Shown piece after piece: positions 54,269-64,000 of a DNA stretch of 64,000 nt (its first letter is position 1; each line of letters opens with the position of its first letter). A program made the translations under genes and the position numbers. The DNA comes from Marvania coccoides (taxonomy: Eukaryota > Chlorophyta > Trebouxiophyceae > Chlorellales > Chlorellaceae): contig OY978106.1 in assembly GCA_963854735.1 (NCBI GenBank), positions 558,001-622,000 on the forward strand, in the 5' to 3' direction. Below the pieces are notes generated by a model. That model was given only the letters and a program-made list of their open reading frames with translations. It had not been told where the DNA came from and searched no databases.

Positions 54269-55098
54269 ATGGCCTCGGCGTCTCCCAGCAAACGAAGGGA
54301 AATGGATGTTATGAAACTCAGTGAGTTTTCGTTTCCCTTGAATCTCCCCTAGCTCCGTGAGTAGCCACCCCTCGCACATTTCTGCTTGCAGTGATGACCG
54401 ATTTCAAAGTCGAACTGGTGGAGGACAACATCTCGGAGATGCACATCGAATTCAAAGGCCCTCCTGGCAGTAAGTCGTATTCAACAACCCCTCTCACAGC
54501 ATGTCCATTCCACATTCCTTCATCACATCCCCACCCTCCCGCTCCTTCTCTTCTCCACTCAAGACACCCTCAATTTGTGTTTTTTTTCTCCCCCCGACAA
54601 CTCAATTTTTACACCCCTCCTTCCCCTTCTCCCCCTCTTTTCCCAGGCCCTTACGAAGGCGGCGTGTGGAAGGTCCACGTGGAGCTCCCGGAGGCCTACC
54701 CCTACAAGTCTCCCTCCATCGGTTTTGTCAACAAAATTTTTCACCCCAACATCGACGAAGGGGCAGGCTCGGTGTGCTTAGACGTCATCAATCAGACCTG
54801 GTCCCCCATGTTTGACCTGGTCAACGTCTTCGAGACCTTCCTGCCGCAGCTGCTGCTCTACCCCAACGCCTCAGACCCTCTCAACGGTGAGGCGGCAGCA
54901 CTGCACATGCGAGACCCAGAAGGGTACAAGCGCAGGGTGCGGGACTATGTGGAGCGATACGCAAAACCGGAAGACGTAACCGCGCTCACCAGGACCGGGC
55001 AGGCGCAGGACGGAGATGCCAGCGATGGGGAAGACGGCAGCGACGGATTTTTGTCGAGCAGCGACGATGAACCTGCAGGAGGCATGGGAGACCTCTGA
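54269..55098 (+). CDS. UBE2H: Ubiquitin-conjugating enzyme E2 H
   Basis: Three exons, 54269-54320, 54392-54469 and 54647-55098, give 193 residues (human UBE2H has 183). The UBC fold is complete: [60 protein letters not shown], and [20 protein letters not shown] with the active-site Cys and the family-specific DVINQTW. NPxxPLNGEAA follows. The tail after about 150 is acidic and Ser/Asp-rich ([17 protein letters not shown]), as in other UBE2H/Ubc8 proteins that can build chains on histones or act with the CTLH/GID E3. All introns are GT-AG with matching phases. Confidence 0.96.
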
Positions 55099-55667
55099 TG
55101 CGCCTGGCAGTGTGGAAACTGAATGCTGTGGATTGTAAGGGACGCGGCTGTACCACCATTTGTCGGAAATATAAGTTTTCTGGCCGCTGAGAAATCTCGC
55201 TATGTTTTATAATGTGTTTCTGCCCCCCATTCACTCACTGCTTACTCATTTGACCCCTTATATACCTCTCGCGACGTATACTGTTGTTGTGGATTAGCTA
55301 CCTCAACAAAAGGCAGCAAGCCTCGTTTTTTCCCCAATGCATTACCTAAACAATTTAATGCATTCAGCCCGCACTAGGCAGATTGTGCTTCCACCATTTT
55401 TCATTTCCTTCGTTTATCAAGGTCCCCCTGGGCTGAGAGGGTCTCCCTTCAGTACAACCTTTATTTTCTTTCTTATTTTCCATTTCAAACATTCTTTGCC
55501 TGTGCTTTGCCTCATCGCCTCGAAAAAAACTGTTCTCCTGTATGCTAAGCAACCCATTATTCCTATGCCAAATGCCTATTATACCCATTAATGAAAGTAA
55601 CAAATAATACACGAAAGCCAAATACATTCAAGTCATATAAGAATCATTCAAATTAAATATAAGAAAA
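55099..55667. other. Convergent spacer
   Basis: 3' regions of UBE2H and separase. AT- and T-rich, no gene found. Confidence 0.55.
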
Positions 55668-58600
55668 TCATTTCGCCGCGCTTCGTATCATTGATTTAAC
55701 CTGCGTGGGAACGCCATAGCACACCGGCGCAGCCCCAATGAGGCTCGGCAGCTTGCATGCGCCACGCGCCGCTGCAACTGCCGCCGCCACATCGCCTCCT
55801 GCTCCATCTCCACCTTCGCAGCCGTTGCCGCTTAGCCAGCGCAAAAGCACGGCTTGCGCAAACCTATCGATGTCGCGATCGGTCACATCCCACAGGTTGG
55901 CCACCGCCACGGGGCACCCAGCCAACAGGTAGGCCAAAACCACGCCTGTGGGCTCATAAACAGGGCCTGCGGCGGTGCGGAGCCTGCCGCTAGAGCACCC
56001 CATCAACAGCGATGCAGCGCAGCGCGGGAGCGCGCGCAGCCGCGCGGGGGGGATGTACTGCTCCCCTCCGCCGTGTCCGCAGTACACAAACAGCTGCCGC
56101 GCCTCCAATGCGGCCGCCAGCTCGGCCGCCGGCGGGGGGGACCCTGCCCGCCCCTCCCACCCTTTTAGACCCTGAAACCACGCTTCAAACGTGTCCTGAG
56201 TTGACTGTAGGTCACCACTAGGGTTAATAGCGTAATATGCGGAAGAAAGATCGACTTGTGGCGCGACTGGCTGGTCTCCAGCGGCAGCAGCAGCACAAGG
56301 CAGCGCAGGGAGGCGGTACATTCGGTGCCCTGCCAGCCCCGGGACGCTCTCCCAAGGCAGGCACTGCAAAAAAGGGTCGAAAATGGCCACCACGGGGGCG
56401 CCATGGGGGGCGGAAGAGGCTCCACTCCGGGCGGCTGGCCTGGCGCGAACGGGCACTGTGGCAGCTGCAGGCGTGGCCGCCGGCCTAGGGGCCCTGGGAG
56501 CGGTGAATGCGGCCCTGGGGGCTGTGTCGGGGGCGGCGGTGCGCGGTTTGCGGGTGGAATGGCGAGCTGGGGTGGCTGCAGCCTGCATGAGGCCCAACCT
56601 GGAGAGGAAAAAGGAGCAAAATGGCCCAAAAAATTCACATTAAGTATAAAGAAAATCGCAAAAATTAAGGGATGCAGACAATTATACATTAAGAAAGAAT
56701 GATGCAGTATTGTTTTTCTCACCTGGACCTGTGCTTTTTTGGCTGAAGGGTGGTCGGGGCAGGGGTTTGTGCTCCAGCGGCCAGCGACTCCCTGTCTCCT
56801 CCTCCCAGCCCCATCGCATCAAAACTCCCGCACAGGTCGTTCCCGCCCCTTCCTCCCTCCGCCAGCTCGGCGCTGGAGAGGCAGGAGCGCAGCGCCGGTG
56901 GCGGCGACATCCCTGCCGCTGCTGAGTCCTCTCTCTCTTCTTCTTCCTCGTCCTTGAATTTCACGAGGCGAGGGAGCAGCGGCGCGGGGGCAGCCCTTGC
57001 ACCAGCCGCTGCTGCTGCCAGACCCTCGTCGTGTTCGGCATTCTTAGCTGCAGGCGCTCCTTGCGATAGAATTTTTGCCGCCTCGCCCACAGCATCATAA
57101 GGCAGCCCCAGGGCGGCGCACACCACGTTGGCCGCCTGGCGCAGCTCCGTTACCACCATTCCAGGCGCGCCGTACGCTACCGCAGCCACCAGAACCTCAA
57201 CCGCCCCTCCCACACCCTCCTCACCGCCCCCCTTTCTGAGCATCTGAATGCGCTCCAGAGCTGCGGCTGCGCGCTGCGCGTGCTGCGCCGCTGCATCGGA
57301 GTCTTCTGGGGACCCCACCAGCAGGCACCGCCAGGGTCCCAGCCAGGAGGAGTCCACGTGGCGCAGCAGCCCCGCCAAGCCATCGTCCAGCTCCACCCGC
57401 GCCCTCCACCACTCCCGCCGCTGCTCCGACGTCTCCGTAGGCATCTTTTTCATGCTGGCCATGCTGCGGTCCAGCAACCGCTGCATTTGCGCCACCGCAG
57501 ACCCCACCGCCCCCTCTTTCCCGGTGCCAGCGGCCTCAGCATCTTCGCCGTCCAATGCTAGAGCCCTGATCGGGTGCTGCGAGGCCGCGGACCCGAATTT
57601 CAGGACGGGGATGTCGAGAATCAGCGGCGGGGTGCCCCCCGCCTGCAGCCGAGACACCACCAGGCACTCTTGCAGCTGAGAATGAGCGACGTTGTGGGAG
57701 CCCAACCGCAGGGTTCTAGCCCCCACGGTGCACACCACGGTGCCCTCAGGCATCACGCTCAGCCAAACGTCCAGTGTTTCTGCTGCCTGGGCGTCCAGAG
57801 CCTCCAGGGAGGCGGCTGGAGAGGGCCCGGGGGGAGGTGCCCGGCAGCATCGCCGGCCAGCTCCTCCACGCTTGGGGGCGGGTTTTGAGCCTTGGGCTGC
57901 ATCGGAGATGCGGTCCGCGAGGCTACTAGCGATGCTCCAGTCGATGCCAGCCTCCAGCACGCCCAGGGCTTGGGCTGCTGTCTGCTGCGCATCGGGCTGC
58001 CGCCGCCGCCCCGCCTGCCGCTCCCGCGCGTGCAGCACTAGGCGGTGCTGCGCCTGGAGCGTGGCACCGGCGCCCGCGTGCAGCAGCAGCGCCGCCAGGT
58101 GGGAATGCCCTGCTGCTGCGCACGCTGGCGCCAGCTGCGTTGCTGCAAGCCTGTGCACATGAGGCGCAGTGCGGCTGGCCACCAGGGCCCTCCACAGCAA
58201 TGGGTCGCTCGCCCAAGCATCGGCAGTACAGCTTGTACTGCTTTCCAGCTCGGGGTCGAACTGCCCCGGCGCCCACAGCCGCGCCTGCGCAAGAGGCTCG
58301 CCCTGCACCCGCACAGGCTCGCTGGAGCCTGCAGCGTGGACCAGCAGTAGTGAGGCACGTTGCGCAGCCCCAAACGCAGCGCAATTCACGCCCTCCAGCT
58401 GCTGCAGCGCCTCTGCCGCTGCTGCAGAAACTTCCGCTGCCGGGCGGATTCCTTCCGCCTGCAGGGCGTGGATTCTCGCCAGCAGCGCCGTGGCGAGCGC
58501 TGCAGCCAGGTGAGGCGCGATTTCGGCGTCGTCTGCAGCTTCTTCCGCCGCATTTTGGCAAATTTCCACTGCCCGGTGACTGCTCAGCAACGCTTGCGTA

Positions 58601-61600
58601 GGGTCATCAGAATTCGCATACAGCCGGGCTTGAGCGCACGTTAAGTGCGCTTCCACCCATTGTGCAGCAACTCCAGCAGCGCTGGACTCAGAAATGGCGT
58701 CCAGGCGCGCTTGGGCGGTGTCCGCTGCGGCGGCGGCGTGAAGGGGCGAGGAGGACCACAGCAGCGCCAACTGGGCTGAAAAGGCAGCGTCCAGGAGAGG
58801 CGCGCCCAGTGCTTCACCCTGCAGAAGAAAAAAATGGGGGATAAAATTATTTGTACGCTTAAATGTTACCTTTCCATGGGAAATAAAATAATAAAATAAG
58901 CAATCTTACCATGCGCTGCCCCTCTTTCCAGGCAGCCGACGCCTCATCCGCCATGCCGGAGGCCTCAAACAGCCGCCCCAGCAGCATCAGGCTTCTGCAG
59001 TAGGCCACAGCCAGCTGCCACCATCCCGCCGCGACGCCCTCAGAAGCGGCAGAAGAAAGCGATGCCGGCTGATGGGATGGAGCTGCCTCCCGCACCGCAG
59101 GGGTCAGCAGCCGGTGCGCCTCGGCGGCGCAGTGCAGTGCGGGTATGGAAGTCCCCGCTGCAGCGTGGCCCAGCGCTGCTGCAGTCAGCAGGTCGGCACG
59201 GCGCAGCAGAGTGCCGGCACAGCGGGAAGCCTCGCCAGACAGCCTCCCAGCCTCCTCCTCAGCTGCGTCCGCATCAGAAACGCTGAATCGCGGCAGCAGA
59301 CAGCTCTCCAGGGCAGGGCGGAGGCCATCGCCGGCGCTGTTGGAAAGAAAATCTGAAGTAGAAAGCGAGCGTATCGCAGCATGCACGTCACGCTCTAAAA
59401 CCAACTCTCCGTGGATCCCAGCCAGCGCCGTCAGCTCCCGCGCCGCAGACGCCAGACCGCAGAGCTCCCACTCCTCGCAAGAGCACCTGCCACCGTGCTT
59501 TGCGAGCTGCTCTCCCGCTGCCGTCACCCTCTCGCCAGCTTCCGCCGCATCCTGCAGCACGGCAGCCCATCGCTCCGCGTTCTGCGCTCTATTCTTGCTT
59601 TCTTCTCCTCCGCAGCTGCCATTACTGCCGCCAGCATGCACCAAAGTGGGGTCGCGAAGCACCTGCTCCCGCTTCGTCTGCTGCGCCGCAGCCTGCTGCT
59701 CCAGCGCAGCCTGCGCCACCGCCTGCGCTTCGTCCAGAACGCGCAGCGCCGCAGCAAGTGCGGTGAGCACCAGCGCAGAAGCGTCCCCGGCATCTGTCAT
59801 CGACCGCAAAACTTTTTCAGCTGAGCGCTGGGAGGAAGGAGAGGATTCCGCAGGGAGCAGCTTGAGAAAGTGCGCCAGCAGGAGAATGCGCACATGTTCG
59901 ATTGGTGCCGTTTTCTGCGGGAACACGTGGCGCAAGAGGTGCTGCACGACAGCTTCAGTGCTGCCAACATCAACATCGACAGAAGAGGCAGCAGCAGCCA
60001 ATCCTGCCAGCTCAGCCTGCGCCAGCTTGGACAGGATCTCGGGAGGGCAGTTGCTGCCTTTCCACAGCTGCTGCACAGCCGCTGTGATGCAGCAGCAGGG
60101 CAAGGCATCGTCGGCAGCATCTGCCGTTGATTTTCTTGCCTTGGATGAGCCTCGCTTCGCTGCCACCTGCTTGCGGGGCGGCGCAGAAGCCCCACTGCCA
60201 CCACCATCGGACGCGCGGTACCTCGCAGCGGTCGAAACCAGCACTGCCAGCAGCGCAGAAGGAAAATTTGGGCAGGCGCACAGCGCTGCCACCACCGCCT
60301 GCGTTGCCGCCGCTGCCGCATCCCCAGGGCGCCCCGCCTGGGCCAGAGCCTCCGTCAATGCCGTCAATCGCTTTACCATGTCAGTTGCGCCGCGGCTTAC
60401 GTCTTCTCCGCCTTCTGCATGTTGCAAAGCGGCAGCGGCGGCCGACAGAGATATCAGCAGCGGTTGCACAGCTGATGCAGCCGAGCCGTCGCTCAGGAGG
60501 TCCAGACCCACGTTGTACATGCTGGAAGACAGCCAGGAGAGCTCTTGTAAAGAGAGTACAGCGGTGGAAGCAGCCGCTTCCGGCCAGGCAGCCCCCAACA
60601 CATTCGAAGCGGCTTCAGCGGTCGCCTCCCAGTCTGCAATGCCGTCGCAGCGCACCAGCGCCGCTTTCAGCCTCGCGCCACACACCAGGCTCACCGCAGC
60701 GGAGTTTCCGTGTCGCGCAAACTCCCCACCGTCGGGCGAAAGTTTCGCTCCGACGCCGACAATTGATGCAGCCACGTCCAACGCTTTCGACACCCTTGGA
60801 GGGTCTTCAAAAGCTTGTACCAGCGCCCCAGAGGAAGGCAGGCCGCTCATGGCCGCGGACGCGCGCTTTCTCAGCAGCGTAGCCGGGCCTAAAGCGGCAT
60901 TGAGAACAGCGGTGGCTAAACTGTCGTCTGCACTCCTTTCGAGGGAGGAAATAATGGCAGGGGAGGTAAGAGCGTTGGAAATGAGGGTGATGCCGTGGGG
61001 GTCGGGCACGTGCGGCGCCAGCTTGGCCACTGTGGCCAGCGTTTGTTCTGGCGTTCCTACTGCCAGCATAGAAACGCAGGCAGCCTTCAGCACCGCCCAG
61101 TTTTTGGCCTCCAGCAACTTCAGAGAGCCGCGGTAGAGCGACTTGAACAGCGTCTGGGAATGCTTTGCCGCGTCCTGCGGCTTGAGCAGCCTGGCAAGAA
61201 GAACCATTGATGTAGGATGAGGGGGGGGAAATGTTCTAGAGCGCTAAAAGAATGGGTTTAATCAAGAGAGCCTGGGAAGCACATTTTTAACGTACCTGAA
61301 GCACGCATGAGCTGCTTCTGCAGCGCTGAGGATGTATTCCACCTGGGAGGCGTCTATGTCCGCCCCTTCAGCCCAGCACAGAGCCAGCGTAATGATTGTG
61401 CCCACGCCCATGTTGACTACGTCCGCTGGGAGGTCTTTAGCGGGGGTTTCAGGGTCGAACATGCAGCTGTGCTGCTTTTCGAGGGCTTGGTGCAGCCGCA
61501 GGCCCTCCTCCAGAGCGACGTTGAATTGCTTTGCCGACACCAACAGTCGGATGGTGGCGTAAGCTGCTGTATGCAGCCGTGCGGGCACGGTGTGCTGCTG

Positions 61601-61837
61601 CATCACCCGCAGGCACTGTTGGCACAGGGATGCCAGCTGGGGGGCGTCCTCGCACGGTTGTTGGGCCAGCTTTTTATGAGCAATCTTGAGACATTGCTGT
61701 GCGCTTGTGCCCGCGCCCTCGCCCTCGCCGTTCTCCTTGCTGCTCTTCGTGGATATGGGCAGCTTCTTCAGCCCGGCAATAGTTTCATCGAGCGACACGG
61801 GCTTGTTTTTGCAAAAATCTGATAAAACTCGCAACAT
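55668..61837 (-). CDS. ESP1: Separase (peptidase C50)
   Basis: Four exons, 61837-61296, 61190-58910, 58818-56723 and 56598-55668, give about 1949 residues, within the range of plant and animal separases. The C-terminal caspase-like domain is diagnostic: VVAIFDPFLQCLPWESVP, LFVYCGHGGGEQYIPP with the catalytic His (about 1815), and CAASLLMGCSSG with the catalytic Cys (about 1841), then NLWDVTDRDIDRFAQAVLL. The N-terminal 1500 residues are helical, Ala-rich TPR-like repeats, as in other separases. Separase cleaves the SCC1/REC8 kleisin of cohesin at anaphase. Intron phases all agree. Extreme alanine and GC content creates long antisense open frames that are not genes. Confidence 0.94.
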
Positions 61838-62061
61838 TTTATAACTACCAAAGCAAAAACGATGCTAGTGCAGGCCACTGGTGCCTTTAGTTGACGATGA
61901 CCATATGTAAACACTAAAAATTAACTGAAATTGTTGCAAGTTATTGAGGGCAGCTCGGGAACGTTTATTTTTTCATGCCCGCTTTTTTGGTTAAATTTCA
62001 ATCTCGATTCCAGCCTGGCGGCATTATAAAAATTTGCCCTAGTAACAGGTTCAGATCAGCA
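61838..62061. promoter_or_regulatory. Divergent promoter between separase and WD40-like gene
   Basis: Only 224 bp separate the two start codons on opposite strands, so both promoters are here. AT-rich; no specific element identified. Confidence 0.5.
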
Positions 62062-63406
62062 ATGTCTGAGGGCGGTCCACGGGCAAAGCGGCAAAAACAT
62101 TCGAAACACAAGCCATCACCTGCAATGGACGGTCCAGCAGTTGCCCTGTCTCGCTTGACCAAACACGCCATCACATTCGAGCCAGAGCTCTCTCCCGCTG
62201 CGCACCACAGCAACCGAGTCGCCATTCAGGTGGGCATACATTATGATTTTTTAACAGCCGCCACCGTCCCAAACCAACCCCACCATTCTCCTTTCCAAAA
62301 CTAATCAAATTTCGCACTTTCCGCAGGCCACAGAGGGCGGAGGCATCACCGCCTTCTTTGCATCCGGCAGACACCTTTATGTCCTTCCTATGCCCCCCCC
62401 TCCCCCTTCCGCCGCCTTCGGCCAACGAGGCAAGGGCGGAGTCTTTCTGCCCTCATCCTCCACTGCAATCTCCCCTGTACCCATCCCAGCGCTTACCCTC
62501 CGCGCCGAGGTTCAATCTCTGCTTGCCACAGCTCAAAACTACGACGGCAGCTCCATCGTTGCTGCTGTTGACTCTTACGGCCGGGCGGTCGTAGCGCAAA
62601 CGCTGCCCGCTGCCAACGCCAGCGGCGGGGTGGAGCTCGGGGAGGTGCACCAGCTGCAGCCCGCAAATGTCGGCGTGGAGGCGGGCTGGGCAGGGATCAG
62701 CGTGGCACCAGATCAACCCACGCAAGCCGCCATCGCCCGGCACTTTCCTAAAGACGTGACGCTATTTGACGGCCCCCTACCGGTGCGCACCATCCAAACC
62801 ATGTACCGCCCCAACGCAGTAAAGCTACTTTCTTCCGGAATGACGTTCGACGCCTCGGGGGGGGCGGGTCACCTGATCGCTGTTGCCGAGGGCCCACAAG
62901 TGTCGATTTGGGACGTACGGGCAGGTGGAAAGAACGCCAGAGTGGCGCGCATGTCCGCCGGCCCGTACTCGGGTCAGTTATACTGTCTGGGGGCCGCGCC
63001 AGGCGCGGCTGTGCCCTTTTTGGGCGCTGCTGGCGAAGATCGCTCTGTCATTGTTTGGGACCCCCGCACGTGGCGCGTCCTTGACCGATGGGCCAACTGC
63101 TTGAAGTATGAAGCCACGTCATTGAGTTTTCTCTCTTCCAACCCTGCGTACTGCATTGTATGTGGCATGGATTATGAGGTGGTCTGTGGGCGGTGGGGCA
63201 GCGTGCGCAGCAGGCTGGGAGGGGGCCACCGCACCACCGGTTCGAGCGAGGGCGGCGCGGAAGAGGAAAACGGAGACGGAGGGGCGGGGTTGAGCTTCAG
63301 AGGGGATTCGCGATGGATGGGGTTGGGCATGGCAGCAGGGAGGGATGCGGTGGCGGGGCTTACAGCCTCGAAGCAGCTCTATGTGGCGGAGTTTCAGCCT
63401 GTCTGA
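62062..63406 (+). CDS. WD40-repeat-like protein, function unknown
   Basis: Two exons, 62062-62229 and 62327-63406, phase 0, give 415 residues. The N-terminus is basic (PRAKRQKHSKHKPSP), suggesting nuclear location. Later segments read as WD blades: GHLIAVAEGPQVSIWDVRAG, then PFLGAAGEDRSVIVWDPRTW and SLSFLSSNPAYCIVCGMDYE. Several blades lack the GH-WD pair, so I count two or three clear repeats and infer the rest of a propeller. The C-terminal Gly/Glu-rich loop (EGGAEEENGDGGAG) is disordered. A plant-type transducin/WD40 protein is the closest guess; no specific complex is implied. Confidence 0.72.
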
Positions 63407-64000
63407 GTCGTGTTTATTGAATTGCTCTTAACAATCGAAACGTAAAGTAATAAAGCGTGAACTTTTGAATTAATGGAGATGCAATCAGACAGTTGAGAAA
63501 TAAAACGACGCGCCACTTATCCCGGCACGAAATGCAGCCCAAACAAAATGTTTTGCACTCTGATAGGGCCCTATCTTTCGCAATAACTCTACAGCTCATT
63601 CTCTATTTATAACGTTATAACGTCTTAAGCAAGCTTGCTGCTATTTTGATGTGCTCCACAAGCACGGAAAGGTGATAATATTGGTTTTGAGAGAAAACCC
63701 CTTCGGTGTCCGACTCCATAGTCGCGCTGTAGTCCACCAGTAGGCAACTTAGTCTTCTAGAGAGGGGTGTTGGATTTTCGATCGCTCTGGCCTAACGACG
63801 AGAACAGCCCTGAAAGTAGCTAAATTGGATTTCAATAGAATACTATATTGTTTGCATGAATGCAAAAATAAAAATGCGGTGTTTTGCGCGAACTCCGCTC
63901 CTGTACTCACGATTGTACGAAGGAAATTCAAATTATTTTCGATTTTCTGTTTGCAGCCTTTCTCCCTCTATAGAACCATCCCTCTTTATAGAACCAGGCA
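63407..64000. other. No gene recognised
   Basis: AT-rich sequence after the WD40-like gene. No tRNA, coding frame or repeat was supported, although 63705-63770 was examined as a possible tRNA. Confidence 0.45.

Noticed and set aside
59145..61136. 663-residue open frame antisense to separase
   Set aside because: It is a shadow of the Ala-rich separase exon: Ser/Ala-rich, no domains, no splice partners, and the minus strand carries the conserved gene.
63705..63770. Possible tRNA-like sequence
   Set aside because: No recognisable T-loop or consistent cloverleaf on either strand.

Overview
This is a nuclear genomic window from a photosynthetic eukaryote, most likely a green-lineage alga. Genes are intron-bearing (about 64 introns in the models below), with GC-rich exons set in AT-rich introns and spacers. 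They encode eukaryote-specific machinery: XPB/TFIIH helicase, separase, importin-7/8, a complex I accessory subunit, a DHHC palmitoyltransferase, UBE2H and VTA1. A simple transit peptide on a putative plastid protein, with no bipartite leader, plus expansin-like secreted proteins and a ThiM kinase favour a primary-plastid alga. The species cannot be named from sequence alone. All models were built by hand from reading frames, splice sites and family resemblance; start codons and a few junctions are inferred.

Layout. 1-7.5 kb: putative plastid protein (-), LTO1 (+), four-CBS AMPK-gamma-like protein (-), NDUFA12 (+) and an uncharacterised probable mitochondrial protein (+). 8.7-14.5 kb: three tandem paralogues of a secreted trypsin-fold protease. 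The first is cut off by a decayed LINE fragment, the second has lost His and Ser of the catalytic triad, the third is intact. 15-20.6 kb: organellar RecA (-), UBTD-like protein (-), a WW-PUB-ZZ protein (+) and a partial unknown (-). 21-25.4 kb: secreted beta-helix protein with an octamer array in an intron, a broken ankyrin gene, a foldback repeat and a small Cys-rich protein. 26-35 kb: RING E3, DHHC transferase, RAMP4-like protein and importin. 35.7-43.8 kb: two tandem GLTP genes, two broken P-loop ATPase fragments, two expansin-like genes and ThiM. 44-55 kb: VTA1 with an unusual insert, XPB, a membrane-anchored unknown, an inverted duplication and UBE2H. 55.7-63.4 kb: separase (-) and a WD40-like protein (+).

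The housekeeping genes show no operon-like logic. Many pairs share short divergent spacers of 220-300 bp that must hold both promoters. The accessory parts are the clusters of secreted proteins (proteases, beta-helix, expansins), which plausibly act at the cell surface or wall, and the decayed mobile or duplicated segments around them. The most notable genome-level signal is the high share of GC-AG introns (6 of about 64).
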